Shown here one piece after another: positions 12,350 to 23,065 of a stretch of 64,000 bases of DNA. Below the pieces are notes generated by a model, which saw only the letters and a list, made by a program, of their open reading frames with translations, was not told the DNA's origin and did no database searches. The translations under genes and the position numbers were made by a program. This stretch comes from Flaveria trinervia. Lineage: Eukaryota; Streptophyta; Magnoliopsida; Asterales; Asteraceae. The stretch is from NCBI GenBank assembly GCA_025506515.1, contig CM046443.1, positions 46,985,735 to 47,049,734 of the forward strand, given 5' to 3'. Position 1 is the stretch's first letter. Every line of letters starts with the position of its first letter.

Positions 12350-13126
12350 CCTAAGATGCCTTAGCAACAGGTTGGCACCCAGTATCAAGTCAATTTGGAA
12401 CTCGATCTTGCGATCAGGTAGCACTCCTGGTAAGTTTTCGGGAATACATCTGGAAAGTCACACACTACCGGTATGTCGCTCAGTTATGGTGTTGGCGTAT
12501 CCACATCCTTCATGTAGGCCAAGTAGGCACTACATCCATGCCTCATGCACTTTCCCACTACCGCCATCGAAATCACCTTCAGAATTGTAGTGACCCGATC
12601 ACTATAAACTATCACCGAACTCCCCGTCAAGCGCTGCCAATCAAATCATCTTCTTGCGACACACAATGTTTGGCTCGTAGCCCGCCAACCAATCCATTCC
12701 TAGGACTACGTCAAACCCGCCTAAGGTCATCACAAATGGTCTAAGAGGAATCTTTTGAACTTCTAGTTCTACGTCACAACCTTCTATTATCTCAGAAATC
12801 TTGATAGACTTACCTATGGTAGTTTCTACATCGAAGGACCTATCTATATTCTTACTACTAACAGGCAATTTAGCACAGAAAGTAGCAGAAATAAAACTTT
12901 TACTAGCACCAGAATCAAATAACACAGAGGCTAAAGTTTGATTTACTAGAAACGTACCTAACACAACATCGGGGTCTGTCCTAGGCTCCTCTTGCGTCAT
13001 CGTAAATGCTCTGGCACTCGCCCTCTGCCCTTTAGTCCTGGTTGTCTTCTTCCCTGCACCAGAACTTTCAGCCCTGGCTTCTTGCAGTCTCTGCTCATGT
13101 GGCCCTCCTCGCCACAAGTATAGCAC
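12350..13126 (-). pseudogene. GypA aspartic protease
   Basis: This is a retropepsin-like protease that would mature the gypsy polyprotein. The catalytic motif LFDSGASKSFI lies near 12890, followed by a flap region and the conserved GFDVVLGMDWLAGYE block near 12680-12720. Further on (12350-12640) the frame is broken but still matches the linker to RT seen at 43600-43735 of GypB. RT itself is missing. Confidence 0.85.
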
Positions 13127-14274
13127 CTCCTTACCCCGTAGTTCTTTGCCACATATGCAGTCCTTCCATAATGGAAACAGACATTGGATCCCACTCTATA
13201 TTCCCCGGTGTGCTCTTGTCCACACTTAACACACCTCCTCGACCCTGCACCAGATGTGACCACACGTCGGTCATCCACCCATGCACCTTTGTTGTTTGGA
13301 GCGGCTCCGCCATGTCCACATTGCTTCTTGTTGCAATTCTGATCCCCACCACCTTTCTTGCTGGCTTCAGCCACCGCCACTATCCGCTCATCATACAATC
13401 TTCCTGCTAGATCACTGTCGACCTAAACGTGCTCAGTCAGGCATCAATCATGTGCTGTGGACATCCGCCGGCAAGCGTTGAATATACCTCTTGATCTTTC
13501 GTGATGAGGGTGTCACTTGATCTGGCACCAGCCGTGCCATCTCGTTAAACTTAGTGGTATATTGTTGATGTGTCATTGTTCCCACCTCCAGCTGCAGGAA
13601 CTCTCTCTCGACTTTGTCCATCTCTCGGTGAGGACATAACTCCTCAATCACCAGCCTTTTTAGCTCTGCCCACTTCATCCTTCTAATAACCCGACTACCC
13701 TCGGCTTGGACAATATTGTCCCACTAGCACAAAGCCGAGTCCACAAATGAGTGGGTGGCAAACTTCACCTTCTGGTCTTCCCGACACTCACTGATATCGA
13801 GAACAGTTTCCATCTCTCTCACCCACCAGTGAGCAGCAGTTGCAGTGCCGTTACCATCAAAAGTAGGGCGGTTGCATCTTTGAAATGCCCCGTAGTTACA
13901 GCCTCGTACCGCCTCCGGCGTAGGCTCATCCTCCTCTTCTTCATCTTCGGAGAAAACCGTCTCAGTCTCTTGTCTCTCCCATCCTCCCGAGGATCTATTC
14001 CTCTCTCTTCTTTCTCCTTCTCTTACAGCCTTAATCACTTCAGTCATCACAGATGGTAAGATCGTCTGCATGATCTGATGCACCTTTTCCACAACAGCCT
14101 CCTTCACTGAGGTCTCAAGTTAGCACTCTCATCTCCGCCCTCTAGATGAGGGGTCTTAGGTTCTTCATGAACCACCTTCTCGGCTCTAGGCCTTCCTCTT
14201 GTGGCTTGTGGCTCAGCACCACGTCCACCACGACCTCCATCACATGAAGCCTTCGATGTTCTACCACCGGCCAT
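12997..14274 (-). pseudogene. GypA gag with zinc knuckles
   Basis: Gag packages the element RNA. Start chosen at the ATG at 14274-14272, three bases after an in-frame-independent TTAG shared with GypB. Order: basic Gly/Arg-rich N-terminus, acidic run EDEEEEDEPTPE, capsid core with PTFDGNGTATAAHWW and WDN-type residues, then two Cys-rich knuckles, of which CYTCGEEGHMSRDC is a perfect CX2CX4HX4C and the other (CFHYGRTAYVAKN) has lost cysteines. The frame shifts around 13400-13450, 13680-13720 and 14110. Confidence 0.85.
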
Positions 14275-14629
14275 CCTCTAACACACTATAAGATTCAAAC
14301 ACTAACACGGTCATTCAAGGGAATAGCTAAGTTTATGTCAAGTATATTAATCCCTAATTACAATGGCCAGTTGTGATTAGCCACTTACTTTACTCTTCAT
14401 ACCCCAAGCATTACCTATCCTGACTACATCAGTATCTAAATCTACTAACAGCACACAAAACAAATCACATAACATGCACACATAATGCCGGTTAACATTA
14501 AGAAAATACCTGATGGCACGCAGCTACTCGGACCGACATCCCTTCCTTTTCCGTCCCATTTTCAGTTTAAGTTTAGGTTTATTTTGAAAATTTACCCGTT
14601 TCACTTAAACTTTGGCTCTAATACCAACT
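14275..14629 (-). other. GypA leader and tRNA-Met primer site
   Basis: On the minus strand the LTR is followed by TTGGTATTAGAGCC (about 14614-14627), complementary to tRNA-iMet with one mismatch. The rest up to the gag ATG is untranslated. A TATAG and a TTAG lie just before the ATG; see the splice-site finding. Confidence 0.85.
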
Positions 14630-16816
14630 TGTAAGGCCCCATTCCCGGGACACTTACAGCTGGTCAATCATTGCACATAAAACATATATTTACATAACTT
14701 CATTAAAACATCGCAACAGAAACATTCAAACGACATTTCATTTCATTATAAAAGCTTTTGCAAAATACTACATCATTGTCAAATACAAAATACATGCTGC
14801 ATTACATCACAAAAGCATTATAAAAAATAGATGCCATCCAAAAAGAGCCAAATAGCCGCCCCGTGCCATCCTCAGCAATCTTTACCTGCCAACTGGAAAC
14901 GCATAAAAGTTAGCATTGCTGAGTGAGTTCTAGTTTTAAAATAAAACATACTTTACTGTCATTCAAAACCGTTCTATACTTTCTTTCAAACCATACTATA
15001 CTATCGTACATGATCACACATCGTACGTACACATAGATAGTAACATTATTATCTTCCTTACTATTCATCACATTCTTTCTTTATCTCTTTATCTCATTCC
15101 GGATCAGTGTCATCACATATACCCCAAACGTATGCACACAGCGGGTATTGGGCCGAAGATCAAAAATGACTTCCATAACCCACAAAGCCTGGCACAAGCA
15201 CCGGGGCAAGAGACAAAGACCCCAACTGTATACTACACCCCAAACGTATGCACAAAGCAGGTACTGAGCCAAAGATCATAAATGACTTCCATAACGCACA
15301 AAGCCTCGCACCAGTATCAGGGTGAGTAATCACTATAAACCATATACTATATCACTGGTCAGTCACAAAGACTAGTCCCCTGCGTGTATCCTTAAGGTTA
15401 GCTAAACCACGCACTGTTGAGCTTACGGCATTTTAGAGCTGTGCACCTCCGTACATTTTGCTTGCAAGCCTTTCTTTACTTTCTATTTCATTAATGCATG
15501 CATTCTATCATTATGTTCCTCTTTTCATTACCTTTCACTTTATGTTACGTAATACTTTATCATTCCTTTCACAACTAGAACACGTAAAGCCACGGGAAAG
15601 ATAAACATACATAACAGGAACATAAACATAACCATACAACACATCGAAATACAAGGCACCATCACACATGCATAACATACATCATACATACCATCATGCA
15701 TAAACATCAAACATACATCATCATACATCGCCTATGACTTCAAAAGTCAACATACATTGCCCCCGGGAACCTCCCAAGTCAAAGCCAACTTTACACTTTT
15801 TCCCAAAAAATCAGAAAAATATTCTAAGTCTTTAGGCGCATGGGCACTATGCAGGCGCATGGCCTTTCAGACAAATGAGGAACACTTAGGCGCATGGGGA
15901 ACTTTTAGGCGCATCAGCACTATTTGGGCGCATGGGGAACACTTAGTCTATTCTGGGCAAATCCTAGGCGCATGAGCACTATGCAGGCGCATGAGTGCCT
16001 AGGGCATGAGCTATCTGGGCGTATGAACACTTAGCCAATTTTAGCCTATTTCTAGGAGCATGAGTACTATTTGGGCGCATGAGATTTTGGGCGCATGGGA
16101 CACTTAGACAGTGTTTTCTGTGGGCGCATGAACTACTATTTAGGCGCATGAGCTGTCTAAGTCATCCTAAACATCATAATTCAGTCCCTAAACATCACCT
16201 ATCATGTTATAGATTAAATCATACATTCTAAGTCTTAAAAACACAATCATACATCATCAAACACATACATAGCCCAAAATTAAACCCCACCCGAAATCAC
16301 ACACATAAACACATACGGGTATAAAACCCAACTTTTATAAAAAGTTCATACATGCATTTCCAGCACAAAGCAGTTTAAAACAAGTAAAAAGGGGTTCTAG
16401 AACTCACCTTTGCAGCCTTTGGTTATGACTTCTTCAAAAACCCGTTTGCAACATAGTTCAACCGCCTAGAAACCCACCAAAACACACACCCAAACACATA
16501 CAACATACATAAGCATACAACCGAGGATAAAACCAGTCAAGAACATCATAAACACACGAATTCTTACCTTGAATTCGAACCTTTCTTTTTGTTCTTCTTC
16601 AAAACCAGAAAGCTCTGCACTTTCTCTCTCTAGAATTCGTAAGCAGAAAGGTGAAAAGTGGCATGGCATGGGCGACCATGCTACTTTTGTACAAAATAAA
16701 ATAAATTTTGTATCTTTTCACACTTTTTACCCCTTAACTTAGGTAATATATATTTTCCTTCTTTTTCTTCACTTTATTCATTCGTTTGAGTCTTCTAAAA
16801 ATAACCGAGTGTTACA
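14630..16816 (-). repeat. GypA 5' LTR
   Basis: This 2187-bp LTR has termini TGTAACACTCGG and GGGGCCTTACA on the minus strand. It contains a splice-donor-like AAGGTAAGAA at 16570-16561, an acceptor-like TTTCTAGG at about 16472-16465, a second donor AAGGTGAGTT at 16410-16401, and a cluster of GGCGCATG-type repeats at 15834-16163. The 3' quarter matches GypB and the solo LTR GypC. Small frames inside it look like chance. Confidence 0.85.
15834..16163. repeat. GGCGCATG motif cluster in GypA LTR
   Basis: More than a dozen imperfect copies of a GGCGCATG word are separated by short variable spacers containing phrases such as GAGCACTAT. The reverse-complement word CATGCGCC clusters at the equivalent place in the GypB LTR (40003-40262), so it is a family feature. 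Confidence 0.8.
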
Positions 16817-18138
16817 TCCATATGGATATCCTAAACAGGTTCAGTAGTATCCACCTCAGTGTTGGGTGACTGATGTTCGCTAGACATAGGTGACTCAGGA
16901 GCACTCATCTCTCTTTGAGTAGGGGAGGAGTAGAGAAACTCATGGTACTCACTGAAACCTAAATCTTTATCGGTATAAAAGTCAAGGTTCAGGATTAGGT
17001 GATTTAAGTCTAGAGGCTGGGGATGGTAAATGTCCTCTAAAGGTTGCTCATTTGAGTGTTGAGACTTAGAGTGAAGGCTTAAGGCAGTTTGTCTTGTGAG
17101 CTTATCAGATTGAGCATGTTGAACCTTAGCATTGATCCTTGAAGAGATGGGAGTGGTTTACTCCTCAGAAGAAGTAGGAGCTCTAGTATCCACTTCCTCC
17201 TATATGGGTGAGTGTATAGGGGCCTGCACAGACTCAATAGCTTGAGTAGGGATTCGTTTGGATTTTCTTTGGTAAGTGTGGGTGATTTGGGTCTTTTTGA
17301 TGGTTGGGATGTAGAAGGTGTGGGTTCAACACTAGCTTGTGTTGCTAGGTTGTCACCTTGAGTAACGAGCTCTAACATTTTAGGGACAAGGGTTGTTTCT
17401 ACCTCTGAGAAGACAACAATTGGCTTCTTCAAAATTATAAAGATGTCAGGCTTCATCTATCACAAATTAAGGATATTACCTGTTCCTTCAACTGTGAGCC
17501 TAGTTCACAGTTGAGAATATATTGAACATATCTAGAAAACATGTAACATTCTAAGGAGTCCAAGTTAGCAAGTAAATTTGTGTAAACAAACTGAGAGTAC
17601 CTAAACTTGACCCCTGAACCATTCCACGCACTATGAAGGAGAGATCTTCAGGAATCTGGTCCCACCCTCCATGCTTGTTGGACAAGCTATGGATAACCAC
17701 ATGAAGCAAGTATTTCCACTTGGATGAGACCTTCCTATTCCTGAAGGTCTTTATAGAGAAATCTCCCTCATAGCCCATCTGCTCAAAGGAATGATTAACA
17801 ACTTCTTTTGGGAAGAACACCTCACCTTCTTCATCATCCAGCTGAAGATGATTATTGATGATGGCCAGAGTGAAAAAGATTATCCTCCCCTGCACTTTGG
17901 CAGACAGTGCCTTCTACCCATCCATAATGACCTCTTGGCAGGTCTTTTGAAATTCAAGCAAATGATCCTCATACAGAGTAGGATCCATGGTAAGGGAGGT
18001 GAAGTAGTTTGACAGAGCCAGAAAACGACAATCTCTGAGAAACTATCATCTTTCTCAGAGTTCAACAGAGCAACCTGATTAATTGCCTGTGAATTTGCAT
18101 GGAGAATTAGGGTTGTTTCAAAGATTTAGATTGGCCAT
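16817..18138 (-). pseudogene. Sire-A extra 3' ORF, N-terminal part
   Basis: This is the upstream part of the long ORF after RNase H. The ATG at 18138-18136 is equivalent to the start at 34920 in Sire-B (MANL). Recognisable blocks include DEEGEVFFPKEVVNHSFEQM, SLSNKHGGWDQIPEDLSFIV near 17640-17700 and MKPDIFIILKKP at 17456. These recur in Sire-B at 34570, 34440 and 34235. Stops occur soon after the start, so it is dead. The conserved globular N-terminal block ends at about 17460, and a Ser/Pro-rich tail follows. I do not recognise a catalytic motif. Confidence 0.72.
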
Positions 18139-18360
18139 TTTGAGAAGCTTAAGGGTGAAGGAAGATGAAGAACAAAGGCTGTTTGAGAGAATTTAGGTCA
18201 AAGAAGAAATGCAAATTATGAAGATAGTGAAAGAGGGGCGAACCATTGGGTTTATATGTGAAAAGAATCTGAGATAAAGTTAATGAAAGAGGATAAACTT
18301 TGAAATTTGAAAGTCAGTCCTACCTCTGAAAAAGTAGTTTCTTTTGTCCAAAAAGTAGTT
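18139..18360 (-). other. Sire-A spacer upstream of the extra ORF (first part)
   Basis: This untranslated spacer between RNase H and the extra ORF is continued at 19347-19838 beyond the solo LTR. It matches 34921-35150 of Sire-B. No coding frame. Confidence 0.7.
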
Positions 18361-18365
18361 TTCTT

Positions 18366-19341
18366 TGTTGAATCTTGTATGCCCAAGACACATACGAGAT
18401 TGATGTGGTTAGTACGTTATGATCCAAGTCAGGTCATACCCAATAACAAGCTAAACAAACACCAATAAATGTTTATTCATTGATGAGATCATACATATAA
18501 ACATTGACACCAATTTAGAAAATGGATTTTCTAAAACATTGCTTTGTAATACAACAATACTATGTGGATAGTTTGTTCATGAGATATTATTTGTTTTATT
18601 ATTTAAGCTGGTTAAATAATAACAAATAAAAGTGTGTTATTTTTATAAAATTAAAAGTCGTTTTAATTTTATAAAGTTGAGGGTTAGGAGGGTAAATTTA
18701 TCAAAAAACCAAAATGGGGGGAAAACCCAAAATCGGCCGCCCAAGTGTGGTCATGTGTGACCAGCTTATGTCTTCGTTTTTGGTTTTCTTTCTCCTCTTG
18801 AACACTCCATATCATTACACACTTTTCTCTCTAACAACACAAGCAAAAGACCCTTCAAAAACAAGGCTGATTTTCGAGTTTAAGAAGCTGAAAAGGGGAC
18901 TGCATTTTCGGTTTTTGAAGCTTGAAAGAGGCTGCTTATTTCAGGTTTTTGGAGAAGCTAAAGAAGGGCTATCTTTGGTGTTGCATCCTAACAAGCAAGG
19001 TGTTTGAAGAGCTTGTGGGTATCACGATTTGAGGTCCTCCATCTTGAACGATTGCTGCTCATAAACATCATCATCTTCAAAGGACTCAACCCCTTTTGAG
19101 CTGCTGAAAGGTAGCTATGGCAGCCCCTATATGGCTGTCCATAATGCTCATTTATATATGTTTCATAGCTTACTTATTCACATATATGATCCTTTGGTTT
19201 TGGGTTTGTTTTAAACATATATATGTCACCATAAGAATATGAAATTTTAGTTTTATAATCATGTTTCTGAATATATTTCCCCTGCGTTTTCTGAAAGTTT
19301 AAGAGGTTAAACTTTGGTTTTATGGACAAACAAACCCTTCA
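18366..19341 (+). repeat. Solo LTR of the Copia-1 family
   Basis: This 976-bp LTR on the plus strand begins TGTTGAATCTTGTATGCCC and ends ...AACCCTTCA, clearly related to the Copia-1 LTR (TGTAGGATTCTATGTGCCC...). The 5-bp target duplication TTCTT lies at 18361-18365 and 19342-19346. No internal sequence remains, so it is the product of LTR-LTR recombination. It is more diverged from Copia-1 than the two Copia-1 LTRs are from each other. A 97-codon frame inside it is not supported as a gene. Confidence 0.9.
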
Positions 19342-19346
19342 TTCTT

Positions 19347-19838
19347 GGAAGTCGAGAAATCTTCCGAAGGTTATTTTGCTTCGAAAGTTCTTGAAGAAAA
19401 GCTTCCAATGGCAAATTAACATCGGAAGATATTTCAAAGATTTTTGAGAATTTTTGCTTCGGAAGAGATTTGGAACTCAGAGTTTTATTCTATGAAGAAT
19501 TAAAACTTCCAAAGAGAAATTTGCTTTCGGAAGAAAATTTGTTCTTATAAAACATACAAGTATTAAGTTGATTTTAAGCTTCGAAAGATATTTCAGAAAT
19601 TTCTTCCGAAGGTAAACTACTTAATTAGATATTTGTTTTCTAAGTCAAAAGTTTCTTCCGAAGGATAAAAAATCAAAAATTTCAAAAATCTAAGGAATAA
19701 CTTTTAAAAAGATTTTACTTCCAAAGAGAACAAAGGGCTTACTAAGGTGATAAAATGGACAACTTAGGACACATAGGTTTTAGAAATAATATGATTAAGT
19801 TTTAAGAAAAGCTACTCAAAGTTAATCATCCCAATAAC
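19347..19838 (-). other. Sire-A spacer rich in CTTCGGAAG palindromes
   Basis: This continues the RNase H to extra-ORF spacer. It carries many exact or near copies of CTTCGGAAG/TTCCGAAGG, as does the same spacer in Sire-B (35150-35470). No coding frame. Its place matches the spacer where Sireviruses are known to hold conserved noncoding repeats. Confidence 0.7.
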
Positions 19839-20590
19839 TTATACAAGATATTTGAATCTTTGTTCATTAAAAGCTTTGGTGAACAGATTAGCATATTGTT
19901 TGTTTTTGTTAACCATGACTAGTTTGATTAATCCCTTTTCAAAGTTATCTCTAATCAAATAATATCTTATATTGACGTGCTTTGTCCATGAGTGTTGTAT
20001 AGGATTTTCTATGATTGAGATAGCACTATTGTTGTCTACGTGGATGGGAGTCTCCTTGAAGTTGGATCCATAGTCCAGCATCTAATTTTGAATCCAAAGT
20101 ACTTGAGCATAGCAGTTTGTAGCAGCAATGTATTTAGCCTCAGCAGTTGATGCAGATACATAGGATTGTTTCTTACATTGCGAGGAGACTATCCTTCCAC
20201 CATGAAATTGACATCCCCCTAATGTAGACTTTGTAGTCATGTTGCACCCACCATAGTCACTATCTGTATAAGGATACAAATAAAAGTCTGAATTCTTTGG
20301 ATACCAAAGGCCAAGGATAGAGCACCTTTGATATATCTTAGAATTCTTTTGACAGTGATTAGGTGTGACATCTTGGGGTTGGCTTGATATCTTTCACAAA
20401 TACATGTGGTAAACATGATATCAGGTCTGCTAGCTGTAAGATACATGAGAGATACATCATAGCCCTGTAAAGGTGTTCATCCACACACTCCCCCTCAATA
20501 TCAGGTCCAAGGGAGTGGTTTCATGTTATGGGTGTCTTAGCAATCTTACAATCAATCATGTTGTACCTTTTGAGTATGTCTTGAACATAC
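19839..20590 (-). pseudogene. Sire-A RNase H and RT thumb/connection
   Basis: RNase H motifs on the minus strand are TDSDYGGCN, STAEAKYIAATNCYAQ and HVDNNSAISI, with the HVNIRYYLIRD tail. Upstream is the copia MYLTASRPDIMF-type connection. Frames change near 20080, 20240 and 20450, and stops interrupt the stretch. The C-terminus (FTKAFNEQRFKYLV) is the usual end of the Sirevirus pol. Confidence 0.85.
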
Positions 20591-21340
20591 TTTGACTAAC
20601 TAATGAAGATGCCATCTTCAACTTGCTTCACTTGAACTCCTAGAAAGAAATTGATTTCCCTCATGGCACTCATTTCAAACTTGTCTTTCATCAGCTTTTC
20701 AAAGTCTTTGTAGTGCTTTGAACTAGTTGACCTAAACATAATGTCATCCACATATACTTGAACTAGCATAATGTTATCTCCTATTCTTTTGATGAAGAGA
20801 GTTCCATCGATAGTACCTCTCTTGTAGCCATGCTGATAGAGATACAGTAATAGAGTCTTATACAACTTCCTTGGTGCTTGGTGCAGTCCATAAAGAGCCT
20901 TATCAAGCTTGCAGACATAATCAAGATGATCAGGATCTGCAAACCCAGGTGGTTGTTTGACATATACCTCTTCATCAATCACCCCATAAAGAAAAGCACA
21001 CTTGACATCAAGCTAGTAGACCTTGAAGTCTTGGATGCAACAAAAGCAAGGAATATCCTAATAGCTTCCAGTCTTGATACAAAAGCAAAGACATCTGTGT
21101 AGTCAACTTCTTCTTCTTGAGTATATCCTTGAACAACTAGTCTTGCCTTGTTCTTGATGACAAGTCCTCTATCATCTGTTTCTAAAGACCCATTTGGTTC
21201 CTATAGTAGTCTTCCATGAGGAAGAGGACATAGGTTCCAAACCTTCTATCTTTTAAATTAAGTAGCTTCTCTTGCATAGCTTCAACCTAACTTCCATCCT
21301 TTAGAGCCTTATCAATTTTTTTGGCTCTATCTAGGACAAA
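20591..21340 (-). pseudogene. Sire-A reverse transcriptase
   Basis: The catalytic VQVYVDDIMF is intact, preceded by EVYVKQPPGFADP and KLDKALYGLHQAPR, the signature wording of SIRE-type RTs. The N-terminal part (21000-21340: VQGYTQEEEVDYTDVFA) is readable but contains stops. Sire-B lacks the block equivalent to about 20655-21340, so this is the only copy of the YVDD region for this family in the window. Confidence 0.87.
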
Positions 21341-22620
21341 AACAGAGTGAAGACAAACATTTGCATCATGGGTTTGTTCTCATGTTCTTACCCTTGTATC
21401 AACATCTCCAATGATGTTTGTGGAAGGGTAAGACTTGTGGTTCCTTAGCTGAGGAATCACAGCAAGTTGCTTAGACAGATCTAAATTAGAGAAATTTTGA
21501 TCTGGCAATAAGGATTCACTCTCCACATTAGCACACATATCAAGATTAACTTGATGCAATAAGTGTGTGACATCATTGATGTTTTCATCAATGAAGTGGT
21601 TATCAGCATCAAGAAATTCCTGATCACTATCACCACCACCATGCTCTCTAATATTTGAAGCTCCTTCCTCTGAGTTGTGTACCTCTAAGCTGGAATTTGA
21701 AGGTACTCCAAATGTATAAGCAGGATTTGTCATTGATTTGCTGGTAGAAGCCTCATTTGCAGGATTTGTTACCACTAGAGCTGAAGATGTGTAGCTTGAA
21801 GGTCTTCTTAGCTCAAATCTTGGATCAGGATACATAGATTGTATGTCTGTAGATCATGAAACATGCTCACATCATTTGTTAAAACAATTGGTAACTAAAT
21901 CAAGATCAAACGACCAGTCATGACCAGAACCTTTCACACTTGGAGTGTGCTCATTGAAAGTAACATTGTCTGACTCTTCAACTACTCTAGTTTTGAGATT
22001 GTATACTCTATAAGCCTTAGCTTAGGAAGAGTATCCAATAAAGTGTCTATAATCTAATTTCTCAGCAAACTTGGTAATTTGATCTTTGGTATTCAAGATG
22101 GTGCAAGGACATCCAAATGACCTGAGAAAACCAATGAAAGTTTCCTCTTGTGCCAAAGTTCACAAGGAGTCTTAACATGAGTCTTAACCACTAAAACTCT
22201 GTTTTTCACATAGCAGGCAGTATTGACTACCTCAGCCTAGAAGGTGATGGCAGTTTAGAATGAGAAAACATAGTTCTTGCAGCTTCAATAAGTGTCATGT
22301 TTCTTCTATCAGCAATACCATTTTGCTGAGGAGTCCTGAGAGCACTATATTATCTTATAATGCCCTTTTCATCACAAAATGTATCAAGGATTTGGTTCTT
22401 AAATTCAATTACTTGATCACATCTTATGGTTTTGACCTTGTGATCACATTGATTCTTAATCTTTAAAATGAAATTTTTCAGAATCTCAGGAGTCTCATCC
22501 TTAGCTCTGAGGAACAAGACCCATGTGAATCTTGTAATGTCATCTATGATCACTAGACAGTAAGAGGTCCTTCCTAGACTCCTTACACGCATTAATAAGT
22601 TTATTCATGTTTTTGAAGTT
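21341..22620 (-). pseudogene. Sire-A integrase core and long linker to RT
   Basis: Integrase core motifs IIDDITRFTW and TIRCDQVIEF (second Asp, Gly next to it replaced) are readable at 22350-22592. The C-terminal part with the AYRVYNLKTRVVEESANV-like block lies near 21960-22020. The 21380-21835 linker is acidic and Ser/Asn-rich. Compared with Sire-B (51241-51420), about 165 bp is deleted at about 22595, taking the integrase zinc-finger cysteines and the first catalytic Asp block (HMDLFGP), so the enzyme could not work. Confidence 0.82.
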
Positions 22621-23065
22621 TACATGGCACATTATTTTATGCGAGAGGAAAGACTCATCACTATTTGCTTTAGATAGAAAGCATGAAACTTCTCCTGAGG
22701 GAGATGTTTCTTGAGAATCCATATTGTACATGTTCCCTCTCCTGGGGGCTCTAAGCTGGATATGCTCATGAGGAATGACCACCCCGGTCTTGAGAAAAAT
22801 GCACTCATGCGCAGTAAAGAGCATGTTATGACTCTGATCACAAAATTGGGATTCACTCAGAAGATTGTACCCAAGCTCCTTGAAAAATTTTACCTTTTCA
22901 ATGTTGAGCTTACCATTTGTGACCTTTCCCCTTCCTGTAATGTAACCTCCAGCATCTCCTCCAAAAGCAACAGGTCCTCCATCAAAATTTACAAACTTCT
23001 GGAGTAGTGACCTATTGCATGTCATGTGCCTAGAACAGCCACTGTCAATGATCCAGACATTTTTT
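22621..23065 (-). pseudogene. Sire-A protease and pre-integrase domain
   Basis: The protease active site WIIDSGCSRHMTCN is readable at about 23020-23060. It is followed by GRGKVTNGKLNIEKVKF, LLSESQFCDQ and the pre-integrase CHVNFKNMNKL. Typical order for Ty1/copia: protease, pre-integrase, integrase. The WHKR-type histidine motif appears as SHKIMCH, with the Trp replaced. Confidence 0.82.

Larger units (their letters stand above)
12350..16816 (-). mobile_element. GypA: 5' part of a Ty3/gypsy element (LTR-gag-protease only)
   Basis: On the minus strand there is a 2.2-kb LTR, a tRNA-Met primer site, gag and protease. The element then stops just before RT, and the extra ORF of Sire-A appears. 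The body closely matches GypB 41462-43730 on the other strand. RT, RNase H, integrase and the 3' LTR are absent, and the 12349/12350 junction removes about 200 bp of Sire-A, so this is a truncated or rearranged insertion, not a normal one. No target duplication is seen. Confidence 0.85.

Noticed and set aside
18714..19007. 97-codon frame in the solo LTR
   Set aside because: It lies inside LTR sequence shared with Copia-1, where the frame is not kept, and shows no domain.
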